Below are positions 31,566 through 39,173 of a DNA stretch of 64,000 nt, in pieces. Numbering within the stretch: position 1 is the stretch's first letter; the number at the start of each line of letters is the position of its first letter. Source of the stretch: Phycisphaerae bacterium. GTDB taxonomy: Bacteria > Planctomycetota > Phycisphaerae > SM23-33. The notes under the pieces are model-generated. The model saw only the letters and a list, made by a program, of their open reading frames with translations, did no database searches and was not told the origin of the DNA. Where the stretch lies: the NCBI GenBank assembly GCA_018335035.1, contig JAGXKT010000008.1, positions 40,951-104,950 of the forward strand, in the 5' to 3' direction. Both the position numbers and the translations under genes were made by a program.

Positions 31566-33703
31566 GCTTCACGCCGAATCATCCCAGCGACAGTCTCGTT
31601 CAGGCCAACCACGCGGGCCTGCAGCGGCTGCTGCGCCACAACGACGCGCTGCTGGCGATCGGCGTGGCGGCGGTGCTGACGACGTTGCTGATTCCGCTGC
31701 CGACGTTTCTGCTGGACATGCTCCTGGCCGTGAGCATCGCCGTGGCGCTGTCGACGCTCGTGGTGGTCCTGTCGATGCGGGAGTCGATCGAGTTCTCGAC
31801 GTTCCCCTCGCTGCTGTTGTTCGTGACGCTCTTCCGCCTTTCGCTGAACGTGGCCTCGACGCGGCTGATCCTGCTCAACGGAAACGCCGGGCGCATCATC
31901 GAGACGTTCGGGCACTTCGTCGTGGGCGGCAACATCATCATCGGGCTGGTGGTGTTCCTGATCCTGGTGATCATCCAGTTCATTGTGATCACCAAGGGCG
32001 CCGAGCGGATCAGCGAGGTCGCGGCGCGGTTCAACCTCGACGCGATGCCGGGCAAGCAGATGGCCATCGACGCGGACCTGAACGCCGGGCTGATCGGCGA
32101 GCAGGAGGCCAAGCAGCGCCGCGAGAAGATCGTCGCCGAGAGCGAGTTCTACGGGGCCATGGACGGCTCGAGCAAGTTCATCCGCGGCGACGCCATCGCC
32201 GGTCTGGTTATCACGGCCGTCAACCTCGTCGGCGGCTTCGTCGTCGGCATGACGCGCGGCATGTCGGCCGGCGAGTCGGTCAGCGCGTACGCGATTCTTG
32301 CCGTCGGCGACGGGCTGGTGACACAGATACCGGCCGTCATCATCTCGACGTCCGCCGGTTTCCTCATCTCCAAGGCCAGCACGGAAAGCTCGCTGAGTGT
32401 CGACCTGGCGCGGCAGTTTCTCGCGCGCAGCCGGCCGATCACGCTGGCGGCTTTCCTGTTCGCGGCCATGCTGTTCGTGCCCGGATTTCCCAAGCTCCCG
32501 TTCATCATGCTGGCTGTGGGGGCGGGCCTGCTCGGTCGCAAGCTCCGCGCGCTGGAGGGCGAGGCCAAGAGCCGCCAAGCTAAGGCCGACAAGCAGGCCG
32601 ACAAGCCGGAGGAGGGCCCGGTCGAGGAGTTGTTGGACGTGGACCGCATTGCGATTCACGTCGGCCCGCGGCTGATCAAAACGGTCGACCCTCGCCGGAA
32701 GGACAGCTTGTCGCACCGGATTGAGCCGTTGCGGCGGAAGTTCGCCGAGCAGTACGGCTTTATCCTGCCGCTGGTGCGCCTGCGCGACAGCGTGACACTC
32801 GACGCCACACGGTACGAGATTCGTATCAACAATCACATCGTTGCCGATGGGCAACTCGAGCCCGACGGGTACCTCGCGATGGATCCCGGGACGGTAACCA
32901 ACCCCGTCGACGGTCGTCAGACGACCGAGCCGGTATTCAACCTGCCCGCCCTGTGGATTAACGCCGATCAGAAGGAGGAGGCCGAACTGGCCGGATACAC
33001 CGTCGTCGAACCGGAATCCGTCCTGGTCACACACTTGTCCGAGACGATCAAACGACACGCCGGCGAGTTGCTGACGCGCGACGACGTGCGCCAGCTTGTC
33101 GACCGGCTGCGCGAAACGCAGCCGGCGCTGGTCAACGGCACCGTCGGCGAGTCGGTCAGCATCGGGCTGTTGCAGCGCGTCTGTCAGCGCCTGCTGAACG
33201 ACGGCATCGGCATCCGCGACCTGCCGCAGATCATCGAGGCCCTGGCGGACAACGTCGGACGCACGAAGGACCCGCAGATGCTCACGGAACTGGCGCGCAA
33301 GGCCCTTGTGCGCACGATCACGGAACAGCACGCCGAGCCGTCGGGGACGATGCGTGCGATCGTGTTCGACCCGTCCCTGGAATACGAGTTGTGCAGCAGC
33401 ATCAACGCCGGCGACGGTGGCGAGTCGCTGGACATCGCGCCGGAACGCGCCATGGAACTCGTCCGGCGCATCGCCGATGCGTGGCGCGGCGCCATGAGCC
33501 AGGGCCACGACAGGACCGTCCTGCTGTGCGACTATCGCACGCGGGCTCACCTCGCCGGGCTTCTGGAACGGCAGATTCCCGAACTGTCGGTCCTGGCCTA
33601 CGACGAAATCGCCATTGGCACGAACGTCGATACCATCGCGACGGTATCGCTGGATTGCGATGAGGCGACGGCGGCGCCGGAGCTTGAGGCCGCCGGCACG
33701 TAG
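31562..33703 (+). CDS. flhA: Flagellar export gate protein FlhA
   Basis: The 713-residue protein has an N-terminal half with about eight membrane helices and the FHIPEP-family motif ARFNLDAMPGKQMAIDADLN. The C-terminal half is the cytoplasmic ring that receives chaperone-substrate pairs. Length and motif order match FlhA (about 690-700). FlhA is the proton-using component of the export apparatus. In many bacteria flhF and flhG follow; here a 75-residue protein and fliA follow instead. Confidence 0.98.
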   Translation: MSFTPNHPSDSLVQANHAGLQRLLRHNDALLAIGVAAVLTTLLIPLPTFLLDMLLAVSIAVALSTLVVVLSMRESIEFSTFPSLLLFVTLFRLSLNVASTRLILLNGNAGRIIETFGHFVVGGNIIIGLVVFLILVIIQFIVITKGAERISEVAARFNLDAMPGKQMAIDADLNAGLIGEQEAKQRREKIVAESEFYGAMDGSSKFIRGDAIAGLVITAVNLVGGFVVGMTRGMSAGESVSAYAILAVGDGLVTQIPAVIISTSAGFLISKASTESSLSVDLARQFLARSRPITLAAFLFAAMLFVPGFPKLPFIMLAVGAGLLGRKLRALEGEAKSRQAKADKQADKPEEGPVEELLDVDRIAIHVGPRLIKTVDPRRKDSLSHRIEPLRRKFAEQYGFILPLVRLRDSVTLDATRYEIRINNHIVADGQLEPDGYLAMDPGTVTNPVDGRQTTEPVFNLPALWINADQKEEAELAGYTVVEPESVLVTHLSETIKRHAGELLTRDDVRQLVDRLRETQPALVNGTVGESVSIGLLQRVCQRLLNDGIGIRDLPQIIEALADNVGRTKDPQMLTELARKALVRTITEQHAEPSGTMRAIVFDPSLEYELCSSINAGDGGESLDIAPERAMELVRRIADAWRGAMSQGHDRTVLLCDYRTRAHLAGLLERQIPELSVLAYDEIAIGTNVDTIATVSLDCDEATAAPELEAAGT

Positions 33704-33726
33704 CGACCGCGGCATAACGAGACGAC

Positions 33727-33954
33727 ATGCGACAATTGGCTTGGAAAGTTGCCGTGATGGGCTTCTTCGGCCTGGCGCTGGCCGGGATGGTGACCGGTCA
33801 GGAGGCGCTGACGTGCACGGTCCGCGCCGTGGCGGGCGCGGTGGTGCTGTTCGTTCTGGTCAAGCTGGCCGGACGGGTTCTGGCGTTGGTTCTGGCCGAC
33901 GCGCTGTCTCACCATCGCCGCCGACCGGGCCCGGAGCAGGAGCGTAGCGAGTGA
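33727..33954 (+). CDS. Small two-helix membrane protein between flhA and fliA
   Basis: The 75-residue product has two hydrophobic segments, about residues 7-24 (KVAVMGFFGLALAGMV) and 33-58 (VRAVAGAVVLFVLVKLAGRV), and a basic, polar C-terminus. Its stop codon overlaps the fliA start codon, indicating co-translation. It is too short and plain for family assignment. Location in the export-gate/sigma-factor junction suggests a flagellar role, which is inference. Confidence 0.6.
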   Translation: MRQLAWKVAVMGFFGLALAGMVTGQEALTCTVRAVAGAVVLFVLVKLAGRVLALVLADALSHHRRRPGPEQERSE

Positions 33955-34763
33955 TGGACGATTCGCAGAATACGGCGACGTCCCGGCAGAAAGCGTCCGA
34001 GACCGGATCGCCTGCGGCCATGCGCGCCCGCGTCAGCGCCGCTTACGCGGCCGAGTCGCGCCACGCCCAGGAGGAGAAGTGGATTCTGGACCACCTGCCG
34101 CTGGTGCGTCACATCGTTCACAGGATTGCCGGGCACGTGGGGAATCAGGCGGACATCGAGGATCTGATCTCGGCCGGCACGCTCGGGTTGATCAAGGCGG
34201 CGCGTGCGTACGACCCGAGCAAGGATGCGGTCTTCAAGACGTACGCGTACATCCGCGTCCGCGGAGCCGTCATCGACGAGCTTCGCGGGCGGTCGTTCGC
34301 CCCGGCCAGCGTGCACGGCCAGGTGCGCCGGATTCGCCAGGCGTACGAGCAGTATGCCGCGGCGCACGGACATCCGCCGGACGACGAGCAGCTTGCCGCC
34401 GAGGTGGGCATTTCGCTTGGGCAACTGTACCGAACGCTGGAAGAGGCGCGGCGGCAGCACTTCTTGTCGATTCACGGGTTGACGGACGATTCGCCGGAAC
34501 TGGGCGTGTTCATCCCGCCGGACGACGCGCCCGGTCCGGAAGATCGCGCCGAGCGCAAGGAGATGCTCGAACGCCTCGCGGAGGCGATCCGAACGCTGCC
34601 GCAGCGCGATCGCCTCGTGTTGCTGCTGTACTACGAGCGGGACCTGACCATGAAGGAGACGGCTGCCGTGCTGGGCGTGACCGAGTCCAGGGTCAGCCAA
34701 CTTCACGCCGGGGCCCTGTTCAAACTGTCCGTCAAACTGGGAGCCAACCATGAGCAGCAGTGA
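33954..34763 (+). CDS. fliA: Flagellar sigma factor FliA (sigma-28)
   Basis: The 269-residue protein (ATG 33954; a GTG lies one codon earlier) shows sigma-70 family regions 2 to 4. Region 2 has ADIEDLISAGTLGLIKAARA and YAYIRVRGAVIDELRGRS; region 4 has LLYYERDLTMKETAAVLGVT followed by ESRVSQLHAGALFKL. This is the FliA/WhiG subgroup. It is expected to recognise the three sigma-28-type promoters upstream of flgM, fliC and fliD in this window. The N-terminus is about 40 residues longer than enterobacterial FliA. Confidence 0.95.
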   Translation: MDDSQNTATSRQKASETGSPAAMRARVSAAYAAESRHAQEEKWILDHLPLVRHIVHRIAGHVGNQADIEDLISAGTLGLIKAARAYDPSKDAVFKTYAYIRVRGAVIDELRGRSFAPASVHGQVRRIRQAYEQYAAAHGHPPDDEQLAAEVGISLGQLYRTLEEARRQHFLSIHGLTDDSPELGVFIPPDDAPGPEDRAERKEMLERLAEAIRTLPQRDRLVLLLYYERDLTMKETAAVLGVTESRVSQLHAGALFKLSVKLGANHEQQ

Positions 34764-35016
34764 CGATTATGCGCTGCGCGGTCCGAGCCATCCGCACGAG
34801 GTCTCGCGCCCCGGGCGGTTGGCGGGCACTTCGGACGAGGCCCAGGGGGGCAGACCGGCGCGGCGGCGACGCCGAAAATCGCACGACCGTGGCAGGAAAG
34901 CCAAACAGAAAGAGCAGCCCGAAGATCAGGACGCCGACGCCGTCGATCAATCCGATGTGCCGAACCAAAAACCCAGCGACGACGATGAATCGCACGGCGT
35001 GGACTACCTTGCCTGA
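34750..35016 (+). CDS. Small charged, disordered protein after fliA
   Basis: An ATG at 34750, preceded by GGGAG and overlapping the end of fliA, opens an 88-residue frame. The product is entirely polar: a basic middle (ARRRRRKSHDRGRK) and an acidic C-terminal half (DQDADAVDQSDVPNQ). No fold or family is evident. Tight overlap with fliA and good ribosome binding site support reality; the composition and length keep confidence moderate. Confidence 0.45.
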   Translation: MSSSDDYALRGPSHPHEVSRPGRLAGTSDEAQGGRPARRRRRKSHDRGRKAKQKEQPEDQDADAVDQSDVPNQKPSDDDESHGVDYLA

Positions 35017-35043
35017 CGTGATGCCCACGGCCGGAGATGGACC

Positions 35044-35295
35044 ATGAGCAGACAACCATCCGTAATCAAGAGCGACCGTGTCCGCATGTCCGGCAGGCGG
35101 GCGGTTGGCGAAGCGCCCTCCTCGCCCCCGGCGGGCGCGGCGAACCCGCGGACCGAGGCGCAGTCGCCGACGGCACGCATTGTCGAGCAGGGCCCGGCCG
35201 CGGTGGTGATCGCCTTGACGTGCCCGTGTGGGCGCACGACATACCTGGAGTGCGCTTACGAGGGAGCGAGCGCGCCGTCCGACGCCGGTGAATAA
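35044..35295 (+). CDS. Small protein with CxC...C motif
   Basis: The 83-residue frame starts at ATG 35044 after CCGGAG. The N-terminus is basic and disordered; the C-terminal 35 residues form a likely small beta unit, VVIALTCPCGRTTYLECAYE, with Cys-Pro-Cys and a third Cys ten residues from the first. This could bind metal or form a disulfide. It lies in the chain of small genes between fliA and flgM. No family recognised. Confidence 0.5.
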   Translation: MSRQPSVIKSDRVRMSGRRAVGEAPSSPPAGAANPRTEAQSPTARIVEQGPAAVVIALTCPCGRTTYLECAYEGASAPSDAGE

Positions 35296-35302
35296 ACTCA
35301 AG

Positions 35303-35317
35303 CTTAGACTTTCTAAG
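35303..35317 (+). promoter_or_regulatory. Stem-loop abutting a ribosome binding site
   Basis: CTTAGA and TCTAAG are exact inverted repeats with a three-base loop. The right arm runs into AAGGAG, the ribosome binding site of the lipoprotein gene at 35329, so the stem could limit its translation. Confidence 0.4.
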
Positions 35318-35328
35318 GAGATACGACA

Positions 35329-35892
35329 ATGGATAGGCACGTGTGGGTTGGAGCGGCGATCTGCCTGACAGCCCTGTGCGGCTGTGACTTCGTGGACGGC
35401 ACAGGCGAGTTCGGCTCGCCTCCGCCCGAGGTCAAGGCGCCACCGGGCAACGGCGACGCCACGTACCTCAAGGACATGGTTCGCGGTAACGATGAGACGC
35501 CGGGGCCCAGCGCGGTCGACAGCGCCATGGTCTGGGCGCGCAAGTACACCGAGGCGACCGAGAAAATCCTCCAGCTCGAAAAGGCCAACCGCGCCCTTGA
35601 GAAGGACAAAGACGCCCTCCGCGGACGGATCGAGGTGCTGGAACGCGAGTTGGAGACGGCACGCGGCGAAATCGCCGACGCCAACGCGATGGTCCGCGCC
35701 GTTCGCGAGGAGAATCGCAAGTGGAAGCAGAACGTTCTGGGCTTCCGCAGCGAGTTTATGGAATCGCAGCAGGCCATGCTGGACTACCAGATTCGGATCA
35801 TCAAGCTGCTGGGCGGGGAGCCGCAGGCGGGGTCGCAGCCGACCACCCGCCCGAGCGAGCCGCTGGCGCGGAAGGGGGTGCCCGGCCCATGA
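35329..35892 (+). CDS. Coiled-coil lipoprotein
   Basis: The 187-residue protein has a lipoprotein signal with lipobox LCGC (ICLTALCGCDF), so the mature protein is lipidated at about residue 19. A central coiled coil covers roughly residues 72-135 (ATEKILQLEKANRALEKDKD, LERELETARGEIADANAMV). It ends in a Pro/Thr/Arg-rich tail. The strong AAGGAG and following overlap (4 bases) with a second lipoprotein gene place both in one unit. Neither is a named flagellar protein; an envelope role near the basal body is inferred. Confidence 0.75.
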   Translation: MDRHVWVGAAICLTALCGCDFVDGTGEFGSPPPEVKAPPGNGDATYLKDMVRGNDETPGPSAVDSAMVWARKYTEATEKILQLEKANRALEKDKDALRGRIEVLERELETARGEIADANAMVRAVREENRKWKQNVLGFRSEFMESQQAMLDYQIRIIKLLGGEPQAGSQPTTRPSEPLARKGVPGP

Positions 35893-36578
35893 GTGTTTCT
35901 CGCGTCATCCGAATCTGCGTCGTCGCGGCGGTGGCAGCGGCTTGCGGGGGGTGTCCGCCCGCGACGCCGATGGATGCGACTGTGCGCCACCATCTGTCCT
36001 CGCCGGATGATGTCCGCGCGCTGGGGCGCGTCGTGCTGGTTGAATTGGCGCACGACGACGCCCACACGCAGATGGCCGAGGAAATGACCACCGCCCTGTA
36101 CAAGGCATTGCAATCGCGCGGCCTGTTTCACGTGTCGCGCGTTGGGCGGGACGATCCGGTCTGTCGCGATTTGCCGCTGGGCCGTGACGAGCCGCTGACG
36201 CTTGGCGAGCTTTCGGCGATTCGCCGCCGCCTGCGGTGCGACGCCGTTCTGACCGGGCGCCTGAACGCCTATGCGCCGCACCCGCGCATGCAGGTGGGGT
36301 TGTATCTGAACCTGCTGGACCTGCGGGACGGCAAGGTTGTCTGGGGCGTCGATCACGTGTGGGACACGACCGAACGCCGGACGCGGCGCCAACTGAAGCG
36401 GTTCTACCGCGATCGGATGAGCGGCCCCTACGGGCCGGTCGATTGGAAGCTGGCGACGATGAGTCCGAAGCACTTCGCGAAATTTGTTGCCGAGCAAGCG
36501 GCCGGGACGCTGGATGACGTAAATGCCGAGACCCGGAAGCAAGCGAGCGTTATCGACCGGTTGCGAGGCGAGGTTTAG
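35889..36578 (+). CDS. Lipoprotein, possibly FlgO/CsgG-like
   Basis: ATG 35889 (overlapping the upstream stop) gives 229 residues with lipobox ACGGC at about residue 20. The mature domain contains LGRVVLVELAHDDAHTQMAE, LYKALQSRGLFHVSRVG and CDAVLTGRLNAYAPHPRMQV, then LNLLDLRDGKVVWGVDHVWD. Alternating strands with 'capacity to build a secretion-ring-like fold' recall CsgG, FlgO and GNA1162-type lipoproteins, which assemble from a C-terminal 'V-G-x-L' strand. It is followed by flgM. An outer-membrane collar function is a guess. Confidence 0.65.
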   Translation: MSVSRVIRICVVAAVAAACGGCPPATPMDATVRHHLSSPDDVRALGRVVLVELAHDDAHTQMAEEMTTALYKALQSRGLFHVSRVGRDDPVCRDLPLGRDEPLTLGELSAIRRRLRCDAVLTGRLNAYAPHPRMQVGLYLNLLDLRDGKVVWGVDHVWDTTERRTRRQLKRFYRDRMSGPYGPVDWKLATMSPKHFAKFVAEQAAGTLDDVNAETRKQASVIDRLRGEV

Positions 36579-36619
36579 AAAATGTCCGTGAGTTTCTTCA
36601 GAAAACCGTCCGAACGGGC

Positions 36620-36646
36620 TTAAGCCGAACCGGTCGGGCCCGACAA
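36620..36646 (+). promoter_or_regulatory. Sigma-28-type promoter of flgM
   Basis: TTAAGCCG, 11 bases, CCCGACAA fits the flagellar sigma-28 pattern (TAAAGTTT-N11-GCCGATAA) with an exact 11-base spacer. It is weaker than the fliC and fliD promoters, with CAA for TAA in the -10 box. The flgM ATG is 47 bases downstream. Confidence 0.55.
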
Positions 36647-36692
36647 TACAGGTGACCGGTGCCGACAAGCACTGCATAGGAACAACAGCGCG

Positions 36693-36989
36693 ATGCGAAT
36701 CGACCCTCCCAATGGACTGACGCCGCAACAGCCCGGGCAGACGCCCGCCGGCGAGTCCGCCAACGGCGCGGATTCGCGGACGGCGGCTGGTAAGGCGGCG
36801 AAGATGGCCTCGCAGCAGGCCGTCAGCATGCACCGCCGGTACGAGGCATACGTCCAGGCCGCCCGCGACAGCGACGAGGTCGACACCCAAGCGGTCGCCG
36901 ACGCCAGGCAACTGCTGGAAACGGGGCAGTTGGACACGCCGGACCGCGCGCGCCGTGCCGCCGAGGCGATGCTGCGCCGCGGTGTCTGA
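36693..36989 (+). CDS. flgM: Anti-sigma-28 factor FlgM
   Basis: The 98-residue product is disordered at the N-terminus (rich in Gly, Pro, Gln, Ala) and has the FlgM C-terminal helical region: DEVDTQAVADARQLLETGQL followed by ARRAAEAML. FlgM binds and silences FliA until the hook is complete, then is exported. The gene lies downstream of fliA and directly upstream of the late flagellin region, with its own sigma-28-type promoter, giving the usual feedback loop. Confidence 0.85.
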   Translation: MRIDPPNGLTPQQPGQTPAGESANGADSRTAAGKAAKMASQQAVSMHRRYEAYVQAARDSDEVDTQAVADARQLLETGQLDTPDRARRAAEAMLRRGV

Positions 36990-37015
36990 CGCTGTTGCAC
37001 ATCCTCGGTCCGCCC

Positions 37016-37450
37016 ATGAACACCGCCTCCAGACGACGGCGATCGCTCGTGTTCAATTTCTATGAAGCGTGGGTGCACCAACTCGGCTGGACGGACTGCG
37101 ATCTGGACGTGATCGCGGACCTGCCCGGGCGTGCCGTCGGCGGCTGGGACGAGCGCATACGCCCGGTGCCCGCCAACGCCCGCCTGATCTCGTTGAACGA
37201 GGCCCTGTGCGCCCAAGGCCGCTACGACTGCGTCGTCGCGCACAACGTGCGGGATGTGTTTACGTCAAGGAACTCGCCGCCCCCCCGCCTGCTTGTGCTG
37301 CACTCGGCGCTGGAAGGGAGGGCCCGCGAGGAAGGCGCCACGGTGTCGACAGCTTCGTCGCGGATCGGCCCGGCGTGCATCACGAGCACGTCTGGCGGCA
37401 AAAAGCGGGTCAGCCGCGGACCGGCACCGCGACGCCGACGTGTCCAACAC
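37016..37450 (+). pseudogene. Frameshifted glycosyltransferase remnant
   Basis: The first frame reads like the N-terminus of a cytosolic glycosyltransferase: LVFNFYEAWVHQLGWTDCDL, CVVAHNVRDV and PRLLVLHSALEGRAREEGA. Between these pieces the better sequence (VYVKELAAPP) is in another frame, with the frame regained across a run of seven C (about 37280-37286). After EEGA the plausible continuation (DSFVADRPGVHHEHVWR) is again in the other frame. At least three frame changes and no catalytic half indicate a decayed gene. The best intact frame from ATG 37016 ends at 37564 in nonsense sequence. Confidence 0.65.
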
Positions 37451-37624
37451 ATCCGACATAAGCGGGGAGCGTTTGCCGGGCGGCGTGACGAATCGTATCG
37501 TCTCAGCGGTCACAAAAAAGGTGCCAAACGGGACCATCTGTGCGTTCATACGTTTGCCGCATGACCTTTGAAGCCCACGAGTTCCATGGTTTTCAAGTTT
37601 TTCCAATTTGTAGCTACAAGCCGC

Positions 37625-37651
37625 TCAAGTCTCGGGCGTCTGCTTCGATAA
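37625..37651 (+). promoter_or_regulatory. Sigma-28-type promoter of fliC
   Basis: TCAAGTCT, 11 bases, TTCGATAA matches the flagellar sigma-28 consensus with exact spacing. Predicted start is near 37658, giving a leader of about 140 bases before the fliC ATG. An AT-rich stretch with another TCAAGTTT (37593-37600) lies upstream. Confidence 0.85.
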
Positions 37652-37743
37652 TGCTATGCGGATATACAAGGGGTCTGCTGACGCAGTGTCGCGTCCGGTT
37701 GCCCCCGCGGCGGGTTCGCGTCGGATCCGGCCGCGTATGCCTC

Positions 37744-37761
37744 CGACCCGGCGGAGGGTCG
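37744..37761 (+). promoter_or_regulatory. Hairpin in the fliC leader
   Basis: CGACCC and GGGTCG pair around a six-base loop, 24 bases upstream of the GAGGAG ribosome binding site of fliC. A role in leader stability or translation control is possible but unproven. Confidence 0.4.
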
Positions 37762-37797
37762 AAGGATGAAAAGGCTTTTTGGTAGAGGAGATGGGAC

Positions 37798-38976
37798 ATG
37801 TTAGCGATCAAGAACAACTTAATGGCGGAGGTTGCGGCTCGCCAACTTGGAATGAGTTATGATTCTCTTTCCAAGTCGGTTGAGCGGCTCTCGTCAGGCC
37901 TTCGGATCAACGGCGCCCAGGACGACGCAGCCGGCCTGGCCGTTCGCGAGTTGATCCGGGCTGACGTAGCGCAGCTCAACCAGGCAAGCCGGAACGCTGC
38001 CGATGCCGTCAGCATGTTGCAGACGGCTGAAGGTGCGATGGGCCAGATCGACGAGTTGCTTGTCCGCATGAGCGAGCTGGCCGAGCAGGCCGCGACGGGT
38101 TCGTACTCGTCCGAGCAGCGCGACATCATGAACAACGAGTATGCCGAGCTGTCGTCCGAGATCACGCGAATCGCGGAAAGCACGGAGTTCAACGGCAACG
38201 AGCCGCTCAACTCCACCACCGACATCGACATCCACGTCGGCAGCGGCAACATCACGCTGACGCCGGAAGTCATGACGGCGACGGAACTCGGCGTCAACAC
38301 GACCGTCGCGACGACCGAGACGCACACGAATACCTACGGCGTCGCCTCGGCGGACAATAACTACGTCACGATCGATTCCGGCAGCGACTTGGATGAGTTC
38401 CACTTCCAGTTCGGAACCGAGACGGCTGTGGACATCACGTCTCTCGGCTCGGACGGTACGATGTCGTTGAACGACCTGGTGGACGTGATCAACGACGAGG
38501 CCGGCTACGCCGCCGCCTTCGCCGCCTACGACAGCGATTACGGCACGTACTCGCTACAGCTCAAGGCGCAGAACTCCGGTGCCTCGCACGACCTGACGAT
38601 CACGGATACCAACAACCCGACGCGTTTGGCCGCGGCGAACTTCACCGAGACGACCGACGGCGCCGACGGGTCCGGCAATGACCTGACTACGACCAGCGGT
38701 GCCGTCTCGGCCCTCAGCGCTGTCGAAAGCGCCATCAGCACCAAGGACATCTACCGCGCCAAGCTCGGGTACACGATGAGCCGGCTTGAGGCGGCCCAGT
38801 CCGTTCTCGATATCCAAGGCGAGAACCTTCTCTCCGCCGAGTCGCGCATCAGTGACGTGGACGTGGCGACGGAGATGGCCGTGCTGACGCGGAACCAGGT
38901 GCTCACCCAGGCCGGCATCAGCATGCTGTCGCAGGCCAACATGATGCCGCAGATGGCTCTGAGCTTGCTGCAGTAG
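37798..38976 (+). CDS. fliC: Flagellin
   Basis: The 392-residue protein has the conserved flagellin ends. The N-terminal D0/D1 shows SKSVERLSSGLRINGAQDDA, AGLAVRELIRADVAQLNQAS and VSMLQTAEGAMGQIDELLVR; the C-terminal D1/D0 shows ESRISDVDVATEMAVLTRNQ and ISMLSQANMMPQMALSLLQ. The middle (about residues 150-300) is Thr, Asp and Ser-rich and surface exposed, a likely site for O-glycosylation. It is exported through the flagellar channel and builds the filament. GAGGAG precedes the ATG; a sigma-28-type promoter lies 147-173 bases upstream. Confidence 0.98.
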   Translation: MLAIKNNLMAEVAARQLGMSYDSLSKSVERLSSGLRINGAQDDAAGLAVRELIRADVAQLNQASRNAADAVSMLQTAEGAMGQIDELLVRMSELAEQAATGSYSSEQRDIMNNEYAELSSEITRIAESTEFNGNEPLNSTTDIDIHVGSGNITLTPEVMTATELGVNTTVATTETHTNTYGVASADNNYVTIDSGSDLDEFHFQFGTETAVDITSLGSDGTMSLNDLVDVINDEAGYAAAFAAYDSDYGTYSLQLKAQNSGASHDLTITDTNNPTRLAAANFTETTDGADGSGNDLTTTSGAVSALSAVESAISTKDIYRAKLGYTMSRLEAAQSVLDIQGENLLSAESRISDVDVATEMAVLTRNQVLTQAGISMLSQANMMPQMALSLLQ

Positions 38977-39009
38977 CCCCGCGGCGCACAGACAAGTGAA
39001 TAACCGATT

Positions 39010-39080
39010 TTGGAAGGCGGCCTCGCCGACGATAACAGAGACCGCACCCATGCCCTGACCCAGGCGGGGTCGCCTTCCAA
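39010..39080 (+). terminator. Long stem-loop after fliC
   Basis: TTGGAAGGCG (39010-39019) and CGCCTTCCAA (39071-39080) are exact inverted repeats, and pairing continues inward to an 18-base stem (two G-T pairs on the plus strand only) around a 35-base loop. It lies 34 bases past the fliC stop. There is no T-run, so it may act as a 3' stabiliser or a factor-dependent terminator. Confidence 0.5.
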
Positions 39081-39173
39081 TGGCATTCCAGTTGTTCGCG
39101 TTCTCCAGTGGCGTCCCCGCGGTACGTGCCGTGCGGACGCTACTTTTGTGCGCGCGTCGACCCGGTACAGAGC

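Noticed and set aside
34079..34753. Plus-strand frame overlapping fliA in another register
   Set aside because: Shadow of the sigma-factor gene; no start context and composition typical of an out-of-frame translation.
37593..37619. TCAAGTTT-N11-AGCTACAA as a second fliC promoter
   Set aside because: The -10 part matches poorly; it may be only an upstream AT-rich element. It is noted in a finding but not annotated.
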